DNA from: Rhodoferax sp. OV413
Lineage (GTDB): Bacteria; Pseudomonadota; Gammaproteobacteria; Burkholderiales; Burkholderiaceae_C
Direction: 5' to 3'
Assembly (NCBI GenBank): GCA_945861785.1
Contig: CAMAWD010000020.1
Location: 1 to 64,000 of the forward strand
Length of the DNA stretch: 64,000 bases
How positions within the stretch are numbered: position 1 is the stretch's first letter; each line of letters opens with the position of its first letter. The notes beneath the pieces were generated by a model that did not search any database, had not been told where the DNA came from, and was given only the letters and a program-made list of their open reading frames with translations. Of this stretch, positions 40,808 through 52,357 are shown piece by piece. The position numbers and the translations under genes are program-made.

Positions 40808-41362
40808 TCAGGTGCCCGCATTGTCACTGCTGACCAGGCGCGTACCGGCCCAGGCGTCGTGCCAGAACTGCCCTTGGGGGTGAAATCGGCTCAACAGCGC
40901 CCAAATCACGATCCAGCCGATGGCCAGCACGGCGGACTCAGACGCCCGGACGTCCATCGGCGCGACGATGGCCAAGGGTGGCAGGAACCAGATCCAACTC
41001 AGGACATAACGCAGCAGCGCCCGCTGCTGGGTGACTGCGTGCCCCGCTTTGTCGACAATCCGGATTCGCCAGGTCTTCATGGCCAATGTCTGGCCCTTGG
41101 CCCAGAACCAGGTGAAGTAGATCCCGAAGATCACGAACAGGAATGCCTGCAGCGCGTGCCGGTTGTCCATCGCGTTGCGGGTCTGGCTGAGGGCGGAAAA
41201 CAGGTAAGCTGCAATGAACATGACACCGAACAGAAGCATGCCCTCGTACAACCAGCAGGCCATGCGCCGTGCCAGACCCGGTGGCGTGGGGTTGATCGGG
41301 GTGGCCGGCCCGCTGGCTGTTCTTGCTGCTGACGGGGACCCGGCGTCCTTGGCCTGTGCCAT
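40808..41362 (-). CDS. RDD family membrane protein
   Basis: PGLARRMACWLYEGMLLFGVMFIAAYL...GQTLAMKTWRIRIVDKAGHAVT; start at 41362 avoids the overlap. Confidence 0.8.
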   Translation of the reverse strand: MAQAKDAGSPSAARTASGPATPINPTPPGLARRMACWLYEGMLLFGVMFIAAYLFSALSQTRNAMDNRHALQAFLFVIFGIYFTWFWAKGQTLAMKTWRIRIVDKAGHAVTQQRALLRYVLSWIWFLPPLAIVAPMDVRASESAVLAIGWIVIWALLSRFHPQGQFWHDAWAGTRLVSSDNAGT

Positions 41363-41366
41363 GCGC

Positions 41367-42071
41367 TCAGGGAGGGCTGCCAGGCGCAGAGGCCGGCTTG
41401 GCATTGCGGGGGGCCGGCGGTGTGTCGCGGGTGACGGGCAACCTGGGCTTGGAGCTACGGGCCGCGCTGGCCGCATCAGAACGCGTCACCGGAACGGCGG
41501 CCAGCTTCTTGGGATCGACTGGTTTCAGCGCCGGCGCGGCACCTGAAGGCAGGTGACTGCCGCTTGCAAGTTGTTGTTTTTGTTCAGGGCTGAGCGCCTG
41601 GTAGGCCTTCCACTGGGCCTTCTTCTCGTCGTTGGACAACTGCTTTGTCTGGGCAAAATTCAAACGCGCCTGGCTGCGCTGAACCGGGCTGAGATTGACC
41701 CACTCGCTCATGTGGCCATGCAGGGTGGCGCGCTCGGTCGGGGACAGTCTGTCGAAGTTGCGAGACAGTGCGATCCATTTGCGTTTCTGTCCTTCACTGA
41801 TGCTCGCCCAGGAGGGCGCCAGAGGTTGCAAGGCAGACTGCTGGGTGGGCGAAAGTTCGGCCCATGCGGGCTTGGCAACAGTGCTGCCAGTGCTTGATCT
41901 TGCGGGGGCCACCTTGGCAGCGGAAGAGGGCGTCGACCCCTGGGCCACTGCGGTCCCGGGCATCAGGACGAGGCCGACCACGGCATGCATCAGGCACAAC
42001 TTGCCGGCCAACCCGGACCGCGCGCGGCCACCCAAGTCACGCCCCCACCAGGAACCGGCCGGTAAAGTCAA
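41367..42071 (-). CDS. DUF3106 family exported protein
   Basis: Repeated LSPxQ/LSPEQ helical motifs (WAELSPTQQSALQPLAPSW...WVNLSPVQRSQAR...YQALSPEQKQQLA); N-terminal signal-like segment. Confidence 0.78.
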   Translation of the reverse strand: MTLPAGSWWGRDLGGRARSGLAGKLCLMHAVVGLVLMPGTAVAQGSTPSSAAKVAPARSSTGSTVAKPAWAELSPTQQSALQPLAPSWASISEGQKRKWIALSRNFDRLSPTERATLHGHMSEWVNLSPVQRSQARLNFAQTKQLSNDEKKAQWKAYQALSPEQKQQLASGSHLPSGAAPALKPVDPKKLAAVPVTRSDAASAARSSKPRLPVTRDTPPAPRNAKPASAPGSPP

Positions 42072-42514
42072 CGTACCTGCGCCTGGTTCTGGCCGATCTG
42101 GACGAACCGGGCAAAGCCAGGGTCCGCGTAGGCGGCGGGGGGGAGATCGTCCACCAGAAGTGCTGAATCAACGGCGGCGAGTTCACGGGCTGCCCGCTCA
42201 TTCTGGATCACATTGATCGATATGAGGCCAATTACCAACACCAGCAAAGGCAAAGCCGAGGCCAGGCCGCTCCACCAACTGATTTTGTCGTCGTCTGCGC
42301 CACCGAGCACAGCGCTACCGCCAGCGGAATACGCCCAGGCTGCTGGCGCGCGTTGTGGAAGCTTGCGCTTGTCCAAGGCCAGCATGCGCGCGGCTTTCAG
42401 GCGTTGGTTGACGTCGTGGGGCAGATTTTCGGCACCCTGCGACAAGCGGGCAGCTACCTGCAGACCGTAACGATCTTGCAGGACTTCGGTTTGGTGTCGA
42501 TGTAAGTTCGTCAT
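42068..42514 (-). CDS. DUF3619 family single-pass membrane protein
   Basis: MTNLHRHQTEVLQDRYGLQVAARLSQGAENLPHDVNQRLKAARMLAL...; TM segment LASALPLLVLVIGLISINVI; coupled to sigma gene. Confidence 0.8.
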   Translation of the reverse strand: MTNLHRHQTEVLQDRYGLQVAARLSQGAENLPHDVNQRLKAARMLALDKRKLPQRAPAAWAYSAGGSAVLGGADDDKISWWSGLASALPLLVLVIGLISINVIQNERAARELAAVDSALLVDDLPPAAYADPGFARFVQIGQNQAQVR

Positions 42515-43107
42515 AGTGATATTCCTTTTGCCCGCAGCGCCTTGCTCAAAGCCAACACTGCCCTGGAGCAGTGCACCTTGACACTGCCCTCGGAACAACC
42601 CATGGAAGCTGCCGTCTCGGCAACATCCATCTCTTCCCAGTAACGCATCAAGAACGCTTCTCGTTGACGGCCGGAAAGGAGTTGCACCGCGGATTCGATT
42701 TCCCGCAAGATCTGTGCCCGCCGGGTCGTGTCCTCGGCACTCTCTGTCTGTTGCGAGTCCTCGACCCCGGAAAAAGTTTCAAGCAAATCGAAATCCCCGT
42801 CATCACCCGGTGATTCGAAGTCGCTCATGTTGGAGAAGAGGGCGTTGCGGGTCTTGTTGCGCCGAAACCAGTCCAATGTGCAATTCACCAGGATCCGCTG
42901 GAACAACATCGGCAATTCGGCCGCCGGCTTGTCGCCGTAATGCTCGGCCAGCTTCATCATGCTGTCTTGCACGATGTCGAGTGCGGAGTCTTCGTTGCGC
43001 ACGTGATAAACAGAACGCTTGAAGGCGCGCTTTTCGACGCTCTTCAGAAACTCGGATAGTTCTTGTTCAGTTGCCAAAGGGGTAGGACCAGGGACATGCA
43101 CCGACAA
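42511..43107 (-). CDS. RNA polymerase sigma factor (ECF/sigma-70 family)
   Basis: Region 2 (AFKRSVYHVRNEDSALDIVQDSMMKLAEHY) and region 4 (LSGRQREAFLMRYWEEMDVAETAASMGCSEGSVKVHCSRAVLAL). Confidence 0.9.
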   Translation of the reverse strand: MSVHVPGPTPLATEQELSEFLKSVEKRAFKRSVYHVRNEDSALDIVQDSMMKLAEHYGDKPAAELPMLFQRILVNCTLDWFRRNKTRNALFSNMSDFESPGDDGDFDLLETFSGVEDSQQTESAEDTTRRAQILREIESAVQLLSGRQREAFLMRYWEEMDVAETAASMGCSEGSVKVHCSRAVLALSKALRAKGISL

Positions 43108-43373
43108 AGACTTGCGTCAGACCCGATCCGGCCGGCGCATGGTGTGCATTTGCTACAAATTATGTCATCCGCAACGGCATTTGCCCGAAATCGGAGCACC
43201 CCACTTTGTTGCAATGCGATAATCCCAGTTGCAATTCAAACGGCAAACGGGTCATGGTCTGGCGCAAAATTCGATGCGCCTGTGGCTTTGACCCCAAGTT
43301 CCGACGCGACTTCACAAGAGTTTGCGAAGGGGCACCCTAGGTCTTTCGTCAGAGAAATTCACAAAGGTTGATC

Positions 43374-45173
43374 ATGGAAATCTCCAAAGCCGAGCTGGCC
43401 TCGGCAGCAGCAGCAGTCACGCCCTCGCCACGTCCCCCCACCCAGGCCCCTGGCCCGGAACTTCGCGGCGCGGAAATACTGGTCAAGGCCCTGCAGGCCG
43501 AAAACGTCAAATATGTCTGGGGTTACCCAGGTGGGGCGGTGCTCCACATCTACGACGCCTTCTACAAGCAGGACACCATCCAGCATATTTTGGTGCGCCA
43601 CGAGCAGGCAGCGGTCCACGCGGCCGACGGTTACGCCCGGGCCACCGGCGATGTAGGGGTTGCACTGGTCACGTCCGGCCCCGGCGTCACGAATGCAGTC
43701 ACCGGCATTGCCACCGCCTACATGGACAGCATCCCGATGGTGATCATTACCGGGCAGGTTCCCACCGCAGCAATCGGGCTCGATGCGTTCCAGGAGTGTG
43801 ACACGGTGGGTATCACCCGGCCGATCGTCAAGCACAACTTCCTGGTAAAGGACGCCCGGCACTTGGCCGACGTCATGAAAAAGGCCTTCCATATCGCGCG
43901 CACCGGCCGTCCCGGGCCGGTCGTGGTGGACATTCCCAAAGACGTCTCGTTCAAGAAGGTTCCCTACGAGGGGTATCCAAAATCAGTCGAGATGCGCTCC
44001 TACAACCCGGTGCGCAAAGGGCATGGCGGGCAGATCCGCAAGGCGCTGCAACTGTTGTTGACCGCCAAGCGCCCATACATCTATACCGGTGGCGGCGTGT
44101 TGCTGAGCAATGCTTCGGCCGAGTTGCGCACGCTGGTCGACATGCTGGGTTATCCATGCACCAACACCCTGATGGGCCTGGGGGCGTACCCGGCCAGCGA
44201 CCGCAAGTTCCTTGGCATGCTCGGAATGCACGGCACGCTTGAGGCGAACAGTGCCATGCAGAACTGCGATGTGCTGCTGGCCGTCGGAGCCCGTTTTGAC
44301 GATCGGGTGATCGGCAACCCCAAGCATTTTGCCCAGAACGAGCGCAAGATCATCCATATCGACATCGACCCGTCGAGCATTTCCAAACGCGTGAAGGTCG
44401 ACATCCCGATCGTGGGCGATGTCAAGGATGTGCTGGGCGAGATGATCGCCATGGTCCGCGAAAGCAACTTGCGGCCGGACGCCAACACCCTTGGCGCCTG
44501 GTGGGAGACGATCGAGGCCTGGCGCAAGCGCGACTGCCTCAAGTACGACCATGGCAAGGGCGACGTGATCAAGCCGCAGTACGTCGTGGAAACCTTGTGG
44601 AACATGACCAAGGACGTGGATACCTACATCACCTCCGACGTTGGGCAGCACCAGATGTGGGCCGCGCAGTATTACCGTTTCGACGAACCCCGGCGCTGGA
44701 TCAACTCGGGTGGCCTGGGCACGATGGGTGTGGGTATCCCGTACGCGATGGGCATCAAGATGGCCAAGCCTGAGAGCGAGGTGTTCTGCATCACCGGCGA
44801 AGGTTCGGTGCAGATGTGCATTCAGGAGCTCTCCACCTGCCTGCAATACAACACGCCCATCAAGATTGTTTCGCTGAACAACCGGTACCTTGGCATGGTG
44901 CGGCAGTGGCAGCAAATCGATTACGAAGGCCGCTACAGCCACAGCTACATGGACGCCCTGCCCGATTTCGTCAAGCTGGCGGAGGCCTACGGCCACGTCG
45001 GCATGCTGATCGAAAAGCCTCAGGATGTGGAGCCGGCCCTGCGTGAAGCACGCAAGCTGAAGGACCGCACGGTTTTCATGGACTTTCGAACCGATCCGAC
45101 CGAAAACGTCTTTCCGATGGTCAAGGCCGGCATGGGCCTGACCGAATTGCTGCTGGGTTCGGAAGACCTTTAG
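43374..45173 (+). CDS. ilvB: Acetolactate synthase large subunit
   Basis: GAEILVKALQAENVKYVWGYPGGAVLHIYDAF; TPP-binding and FAD motifs; followed by ilvH and ilvC. Confidence 0.96.
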   Translation: MEISKAELASAAAAVTPSPRPPTQAPGPELRGAEILVKALQAENVKYVWGYPGGAVLHIYDAFYKQDTIQHILVRHEQAAVHAADGYARATGDVGVALVTSGPGVTNAVTGIATAYMDSIPMVIITGQVPTAAIGLDAFQECDTVGITRPIVKHNFLVKDARHLADVMKKAFHIARTGRPGPVVVDIPKDVSFKKVPYEGYPKSVEMRSYNPVRKGHGGQIRKALQLLLTAKRPYIYTGGGVLLSNASAELRTLVDMLGYPCTNTLMGLGAYPASDRKFLGMLGMHGTLEANSAMQNCDVLLAVGARFDDRVIGNPKHFAQNERKIIHIDIDPSSISKRVKVDIPIVGDVKDVLGEMIAMVRESNLRPDANTLGAWWETIEAWRKRDCLKYDHGKGDVIKPQYVVETLWNMTKDVDTYITSDVGQHQMWAAQYYRFDEPRRWINSGGLGTMGVGIPYAMGIKMAKPESEVFCITGEGSVQMCIQELSTCLQYNTPIKIVSLNNRYLGMVRQWQQIDYEGRYSHSYMDALPDFVKLAEAYGHVGMLIEKPQDVEPALREARKLKDRTVFMDFRTDPTENVFPMVKAGMGLTELLLGSEDL

Positions 45174-45313
45174 GGCCGCCCGAACAACCAGACTTCCGCC
45201 CCCGGGTGGCGTATTGGCGGGCCGAGCCCGCCCGAACCAACCCAGATGAGTCTATTGCCTGCCAAGCCCGGTTGTTACCGCAACCAGGGGAGGGCAGCGA
45301 AAAGAGGAATCCC

Positions 45314-46844
<1,531 letters not shown>

Positions 46845-46870
46845 GCAAGGAACCGTCGGTTGCAATGCCC

Positions 46871-46890
46871 AGGGCCACTTCGGTGGCCCT
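46871..46890 (+). terminator. Hairpin terminator after ilvC
   Basis: AGGGCCAC-TTCG-GTGGCCCT (8-bp stem, UUCG loop) followed by GCTTGTTGGT. Confidence 0.65.
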
Positions 46891-47039
46891 GCTTGTTGGT
46901 GGTGATCGGTCGCATCGCCAGCGGCCGGCCTTGACTTACACTGGCCTTGCGGTCAAGTGGCGGCATATCGTCCGGGCCGGGGCCAGACCGGTCGGAAAAA
47001 TATCAATCGCGCCCACAATGCGGGCTGGAGGGTTTCGTG

Positions 47040-47849
47040 ATGCCGGACGCTGCAGATTCGGAATTGGGAGAGGGGGCCATGGTGGCGCGCAAGCGCCGCA
47101 AGGGGCTCTACATACTGCCCAACCTTGTGACATTGGCGGCGCTTTTTGCCGGGTTTTATTCGATTGTGATGGCCATGAACGGCCGCTTCGACATGGCTGC
47201 CATTGGCGTCTTCTGCGCGATGGTGCTCGATAGCCTGGACGGTCGGGTCGCGCGCATGACCAATACCCAGAGCGCCTTTGGCGAGCAGATGGATTCCCTC
47301 TCGGACATGGTGTCGTTCGGCGCCGCACCCGCCCTGATTTCCTACGAATGGGCTTTGCGGGGCCTGGGGCGCTGGGGCTGGATCGCCGCCTTCGTGTATT
47401 GCGCGTGCGCGGCGTTGCGGTTGGCGCGTTTCAATGTCAATACGGGTGTGGTCGACAAGCGCTATTTCCAGGGGCTGCCTTCTCCTGCGGCAGCGGCGAT
47501 CCTGGCCGGTTTCATACTGCTGATGACCGAACTCGGGGTCAAGGGCCCCGAAGTGGCGTGGCCGATGTTCGGCCTGGCGCTGTACGCCGGCCTGACCATG
47601 GTGACCAACCTGCCGTTCTACAGCTTCAAGGACGTCGGCATGAAGAAGAGCGTGCCGTTTGCCGTGATTGTTCTGGTGGCGCTTGGCATTGCTGCAATCA
47701 GCATTGACCCGTCATCGGTCCTTTTCGGCGTGTTTGTAGCCTATGCAATGAGTGGGTACGTGGTGTACGTGTGGCGCAAGGCCAAGGGCATGCAGACCAG
47801 TGTGATCAGCACCTCGACCGACGAGCCGGATGAGCGCGGGCTGCACTGA
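47040..47849 (+). CDS. pssA: CDP-diacylglycerol--serine O-phosphatidyltransferase
   Basis: GLYILPNLVTLAALFAGFYSIVMAMNGRFDMAAIGVFCAMVLDSLDGRVARMTNTQSAFGEQMDSLSDMVSFG (CDP-alcohol phosphotransferase motif). Confidence 0.95.
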   Translation: MPDAADSELGEGAMVARKRRKGLYILPNLVTLAALFAGFYSIVMAMNGRFDMAAIGVFCAMVLDSLDGRVARMTNTQSAFGEQMDSLSDMVSFGAAPALISYEWALRGLGRWGWIAAFVYCACAALRLARFNVNTGVVDKRYFQGLPSPAAAAILAGFILLMTELGVKGPEVAWPMFGLALYAGLTMVTNLPFYSFKDVGMKKSVPFAVIVLVALGIAAISIDPSSVLFGVFVAYAMSGYVVYVWRKAKGMQTSVISTSTDEPDERGLH

Positions 47850-47900
47850 AAGGGCGTCAATTGGGCCGCTGGGGGCATTTTTGTGTGCTACATTTCGGTC

Positions 47901-47957
47901 ATGAAACAAATCGTGCTAGTGCTACTACTGCATCGCCAATACGGGCGGATACGGTAG
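47901..47957 (+). CDS. leu operon leader peptide (LeuL-like, 18 aa)
   Basis: ATGAAACAAATCGTGCTAGTGCTACTACTGCATCGCCAATACGGGCGGATACGGTAG = MKQIVLVLLLHRQYGRIR*; Leu/Val-rich with CTA codons; upstream of leuA terminator. Confidence 0.75.
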   Translation: MKQIVLVLLLHRQYGRIR

Positions 47958-47974
47958 CTTGCGCTAATCGATTC

Positions 47975-48012
47975 AACGGCTCGTATGCACCAGCAACGAG
48001 CCGTTTTGTTTT
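47975..48012 (+). terminator. Attenuator terminator upstream of leuA
   Basis: AACGGCTCGT-N11-ACGAGCCGTT perfect 10-bp stem followed by TTGTTTT. Confidence 0.85.
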
Positions 48013-48089
48013 GGGTTGCTGGTTTCGTGAAATGAAGGAACCATGATGTTGATGCAACCCACGACCCAACCACCGATCAGGAGCATGCG

Positions 48090-49628
48090 ATGAGCGAAAA
48101 ACTGGTGATATTTGACACAACCCTGCGTGATGGCGAACAGTCTCCCGGGGCATCCATGACCCGGGACGAAAAGCTGCGGATTGCCAGGCAACTGGAGCGG
48201 CTGAGGGTCGACGTGATCGAAGCCGGATTCGCCGCAAGTTCGAATGGCGACTTCGAGGCGGTGCGTGCAATTGCCCACGCGATCAAGGATTCGACCGTTT
48301 GCTCGCTTGCGCGGGCAAACGACAAGGACATCGCCCGTGCTGCGGCCGCGCTCGAGGGAGGGAACAGTGTGCGGATCCACACGTTCATCGCGACGTCGCC
48401 ACTGCACATGGAGAAGAAACTGCGCATGACGCCGGACGAAGTCTTCGAGCAGTCGGTCCAATCGGTTCGTTTTGCCCGCAACCTGGTGGGCGATGTGGAG
48501 TTCAGTGCCGAGGACGGTTACCGCAGCGACCCGGATTTCCTGTGCCGTGTGTTCGAGGCCGTCATCAAGCAAGGCGCCACCACCATCAACGTGCCCGACA
48601 CCGTGGGGTATGCAATTCCCGAGTTGTATGGCAATTTCATCCGGGATCTGCGTGAGCGCGTGCCCAACAGCGACAAGGCGATCTGGTCGGTGCATTGCCA
48701 CAACGATCTGGGCATGGCCGTGGCGAACTCGCTGGCCGGCATCAAGATCGGCGGGGCGCGCCAGGTCGAGTGCACGATCAACGGTCTGGGCGAGCGCGCC
48801 GGCAATTGCTCACTGGAAGAGGTTGTGATGGCGGTGCGCACCCGCAGAGACTATTTCGGCCTTGACATGCGTATCGACCCGCAGCACATCCTCGCGACAA
48901 GCCGCATGGTGAGCCAGACCACTGGTTTTGTGGTTCAACCGAACAAGGCGGTGGTTGGCGCGAACGCGTTTGCCCATGCTTCGGGTATTCACCAGGACGG
49001 CGTGCTCAAGGCCCGCGACACCTACGAAATCATGCGCGCCGAAGACGTGGGCTGGGCCGCCAACAAGATCGTGCTGGGCAAGCTCAGCGGGCGCAATGCC
49101 TTCAAGCAACGGTTGGTGGAATTGGGCGTGTCCATGGAGAGCGAGTCCGACATCAATACCGCGTTTGCACGTTTCAAGGAATTGGCCGACCGCAAGAGCG
49201 AGATATTCGACGAGGACATCCTGGCCCTGGTCAGTGATGAAAGTGTGACGCACGAAAACGAGCATTACGGGTTCGTGTCCCTGTCGCAACACAGCGAAAC
49301 CGGCGAGCGCCCGCATGCGTCCATCGTGTTCACCGTGCAGGGCAAGGAGACGCATGGTGATTCGGACGGCAATGGCCCGGTCGATGCGTCGCTGAAGGCC
49401 ATCGAGGCGCACGTGCACAGCGGCGCCGAGATGGTGCTGTATTCGGTCAACGCCATCAGTGGCTCGACCGAAAGCCAGGGCGAGGTCACAGTGCGACTGC
49501 AGAGCAGCGGCAGGATCGTCAACGGTGTCGGGGCCGACCCGGACATCGTCGTTGCATCGGCGAAAGCCTACCTGAGTGCACTCAACAAGCTGCACAGCAA
49601 GGCCGAACGCGTGCTTGCGCAAGGCTAG
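48090..49628 (+). CDS. leuA: 2-isopropylmalate synthase
   Basis: [47 protein letters not shown]; regulatory C-terminal domain. Confidence 0.96.
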   Translation: MSEKLVIFDTTLRDGEQSPGASMTRDEKLRIARQLERLRVDVIEAGFAASSNGDFEAVRAIAHAIKDSTVCSLARANDKDIARAAAALEGGNSVRIHTFIATSPLHMEKKLRMTPDEVFEQSVQSVRFARNLVGDVEFSAEDGYRSDPDFLCRVFEAVIKQGATTINVPDTVGYAIPELYGNFIRDLRERVPNSDKAIWSVHCHNDLGMAVANSLAGIKIGGARQVECTINGLGERAGNCSLEEVVMAVRTRRDYFGLDMRIDPQHILATSRMVSQTTGFVVQPNKAVVGANAFAHASGIHQDGVLKARDTYEIMRAEDVGWAANKIVLGKLSGRNAFKQRLVELGVSMESESDINTAFARFKELADRKSEIFDEDILALVSDESVTHENEHYGFVSLSQHSETGERPHASIVFTVQGKETHGDSDGNGPVDASLKAIEAHVHSGAEMVLYSVNAISGSTESQGEVTVRLQSSGRIVNGVGADPDIVVASAKAYLSALNKLHSKAERVLAQG

Positions 49629-49719
49629 TTTGGAGTCAGCACCCGGCCGTACTTTAAAAAAGTCATGCAAGTAATTGATCTGATGTGACTTTCTTGTTTA
49701 AACTCGGGCTACCGAACGG

Positions 49720-49755
49720 CCGGCGCGCAAACCCTGTGCGCCGGGCGTACTTTTT
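49720..49755 (+). terminator. Putative terminator after leuA
   Basis: CCGGCGC-N11-GCGCCGG then gcgtacTTTTT; U-tract offset from stem. Confidence 0.4.
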
Positions 49756-49772
49756 ATGAGCCGAGGTACCCA

Positions 49773-50783
49773 TTGAACAAGACCCTGCGTTGTATTGCCC
49801 TGGCTTTTTTGTCCCTGTCCCTCTGCGCATCAGCCGTTCAGGCAACCACCGCAAAGCGTGAACCAGCCAAGATTTCCAAGAAACCCATCGTCAAGAGTGT
49901 CAAGGTTGCCAAGCGTTCCCCGGCAAAGGCGGTGGTTGCCAGCTCCAAAAGACGTTCTGTCGTCATGGCTGCAGTGCCGGCCCGGCCTTCATTTGGCCAA
50001 ATGGCTGGCCTGCACACGCACCACGATGCCCTTGACCTCAAGTCCAGTGTGGCGCTGGTGATTGACCAGGACACCCGCGAAGTACTGTTCAGCAAAAACG
50101 ACCAGGCCGTGCTGCCTATCGCATCCCTTACCAAGCTGATGACGGGCCTGGTCGTGAGTGAGGCGCGCCTTCCGATGGAGGAGGTCATCGTGATTTCCCA
50201 GGACGACGTCGACACTGAAAAGGGCAGCCGGTCCAGGTTGCGGGTGGGCGCCGAGTTGACCCGCGGTGAGTTGATGCACCTCGCCCTCATGTCCAGCGAG
50301 AACCGGGCTGCCCATGCCTTGGGCCGAACCTACCCCGGGGGCCTTGCGACCTTCGTTGCGTTGATGAACACCAAGGCGCAGAGTCTGGGTATGGCCGATA
50401 CGCGTTACGTGGAACCAACCGGCTTGTCGAGCAAGAACCAGTCCAGCGCGCAAGACTTGGCGCGCCTGGTGAACGTGGCCTACGGCAACCCGACGATGCG
50501 CGAGTTGTCGACCTCGCCCCGCCATGATGTCGAGATCGGCAACAAGACCTTGCAGTTCAACAATACCAACCGGCTGGTGAGCAACCCCGCGTGGCAGATC
50601 GGCCTGCAGAAAACCGGTTACATCTCCGAGGCCGGTCGTTGCCTGGTGATGCAGGCAACCGTGGCAGGGCGCAAATTGATCATGGTGTTCCTGGACTCCA
50701 CCGGCAAGTTTGCGCGGCTGGCGGATGCCGAGCGGGTGCGGCGCTGGGTTGAGTCCGCTGCGCAAGCCAAGCCTGTGGGCTGA
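49773..50783 (+). CDS. pbpG: D-alanyl-D-alanine endopeptidase (PbpG/PBP7-like)
   Basis: TTG start; signal peptide; LPIASLTKLMTGLVV (SxxK), SSENRAAHALGRTYPGG (SxN), LQKTGYISEAGRCLVM (KTG). Confidence 0.93.
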   Translation: MNKTLRCIALAFLSLSLCASAVQATTAKREPAKISKKPIVKSVKVAKRSPAKAVVASSKRRSVVMAAVPARPSFGQMAGLHTHHDALDLKSSVALVIDQDTREVLFSKNDQAVLPIASLTKLMTGLVVSEARLPMEEVIVISQDDVDTEKGSRSRLRVGAELTRGELMHLALMSSENRAAHALGRTYPGGLATFVALMNTKAQSLGMADTRYVEPTGLSSKNQSSAQDLARLVNVAYGNPTMRELSTSPRHDVEIGNKTLQFNNTNRLVSNPAWQIGLQKTGYISEAGRCLVMQATVAGRKLIMVFLDSTGKFARLADAERVRRWVESAAQAKPVG

Positions 50784-50789
50784 CGAGTT

Positions 50790-51581
50790 TCAGGGCCGGT
50801 TGGCGGCCGGCGCAAAACCGAGCGTGTCGCAGATCTGCTTTGCAGTGGCCTGCAGTTGGCTGAGCCAGGCGTCGTCCAGCCGACCCGCGGGCGCTGAAAT
50901 CGACAGCCCTGCCACCAGTTTGCCCTGGTCATCGTAGATGCCGCAGGCCATGCAGCGCACGCCAAGTTCCAGTTCCTCGTTGTCCTGCGAAAAACCCGAC
51001 TGCCGCACCTTGGCCAATTCGCGTTCCAGCGCCGGCAACTGCGTGATGCTGTTCTTGGTTTGCCCATGCAGACCGGTGCGGGTGGCGTAGGCGCGGATGC
51101 GCGTCGCGTCATCGGCCGCCAGGAACAGCTTGCCCACGGAGGTCAGGTGCAGTGGCGCGCGCCCGCCTATGGCACGCACCACCTGCATGCCGGAGCGTTC
51201 ACTGTAGGCGCGCTCCACATAGATGATTTCATCGCCTTGGCGCAGGCTCAAATTGACCGGCTGCTGGATCTTCTTGTGCAATTCACGCATCGGTGCGAGC
51301 GCGGCGTCGCGCACGTTCAACCGGCCCTTCACCAGGTTGCCCAGCTCCAGCATTCGCATTCCCAGCCGGTAACTGCCAGGCTGCGACCGCTCCACGAAGC
51401 GACCAATGGCAAGGTCATTGAGAATGCGGTGCGCCGTCGACGGATGCAAACCAGTCTTCTCGCTGATTTCCTTGAGCGAAATCGCGTCCTCGCGCGAAGC
51501 CAGCACGTCCATCAGCGCGAACATGCGTTCGATCACCTGGACTGCAGGCGTCGCCAGGCTGTCCGGATCGGATTTCTTCAT
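50790..51581 (-). CDS. IclR family transcriptional regulator
   Basis: [51 protein letters not shown]; IclR effector domain. Confidence 0.93.
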   Translation of the reverse strand: MKKSDPDSLATPAVQVIERMFALMDVLASREDAISLKEISEKTGLHPSTAHRILNDLAIGRFVERSQPGSYRLGMRMLELGNLVKGRLNVRDAALAPMRELHKKIQQPVNLSLRQGDEIIYVERAYSERSGMQVVRAIGGRAPLHLTSVGKLFLAADDATRIRAYATRTGLHGQTKNSITQLPALERELAKVRQSGFSQDNEELELGVRCMACGIYDDQGKLVAGLSISAPAGRLDDAWLSQLQATAKQICDTLGFAPAANRP

Positions 51582-52357
51582 GTTGGCACCCCGGCGGCTG
51601 GCGCAGCAACATTGCCTGCCAGGTCAGAATCGGTCCAGATGCCATCTTGCAGGCGCTGCTGCGGGGAGAATCTTGCTTTGTAGTTCATCTTTGGACTGGC
51701 CTCGATCCAGTAACCCAGGTAGAGGTGGGGCAGCTTGAGCTCGCGCGCCCGTTCGATCTGCCACAACACGTTGAAGGTGCCATAACTGGCGGTCCGGTCG
51801 GGCTCGTAAAACGTGTACACGGCCGACATGCCGTCTTCCAGCACGTCCAGGATAGACACCATGCGCAGGGCGCCGGCGTCGGGGCTGTTGGCTGGTTCGC
51901 GGAACTCCACCAGGCGTGAATTGACCCGGCTCTGTAGCAGGAACTGGGTGTACTGCTCGACACTGTCGTGGTCCATGCCTCCGCCTGCGTGCCGGCCGTT
52001 CTGGTAACGCAGGTACAACTGGTAATGCTCGGGGACGAAACTGAGGCGGGTGATGCGTGTCTCGAGCGTGTTGTGCTGCTTCCAGGCGCGGCGCTGGCTG
52101 CGGTCCGGCTGAAATCCGTTCACGAGCACCCGCAAGGGGGTGCAGGCCTGGCAGGTGCCACAGTGTGGCCTGTAAGTGAAGAGTCCGCTGCGCCGGAAGC
52201 CCTGGCTGACCAAATCGGAGTAAGTCGCGTTGTTGATCAGGTGGCTGGGTGTGGCAACCTGGGACCGTGCCTGTTTGCCGCTGAGGTAGCTGCAAGGGTA
52301 GGGCGCGGTTGCGTAAAACTGCAGTGTCTGGAGGGGGAGGTCCTTGAGATGTGTCAC
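51578..52357 (-). CDS. bpt: Aspartate/glutamate leucyltransferase (Bpt; annotated also as arginyltransferase)
   Basis: GTG start; [66 protein letters not shown]. Confidence 0.93.
   Translation of the reverse strand: MTHLKDLPLQTLQFYATAPYPCSYLSGKQARSQVATPSHLINNATYSDLVSQGFRRSGLFTYRPHCGTCQACTPLRVLVNGFQPDRSQRRAWKQHNTLETRITRLSFVPEHYQLYLRYQNGRHAGGGMDHDSVEQYTQFLLQSRVNSRLVEFREPANSPDAGALRMVSILDVLEDGMSAVYTFYEPDRTASYGTFNVLWQIERARELKLPHLYLGYWIEASPKMNYKARFSPQQRLQDGIWTDSDLAGNVAAPAAGVPT

Noticed and set aside
43254-43340. 28-aa ORF MVWRKIRCACGFDPKFRRDFTRVCEGAP upstream of ilvB as a possible attenuation leader
   Set aside because: Not enriched in Ile/Val/Leu codons and no terminator hairpin with a U-tract before ilvB. 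Cannot be supported as an attenuator, though it might be a small ORF.
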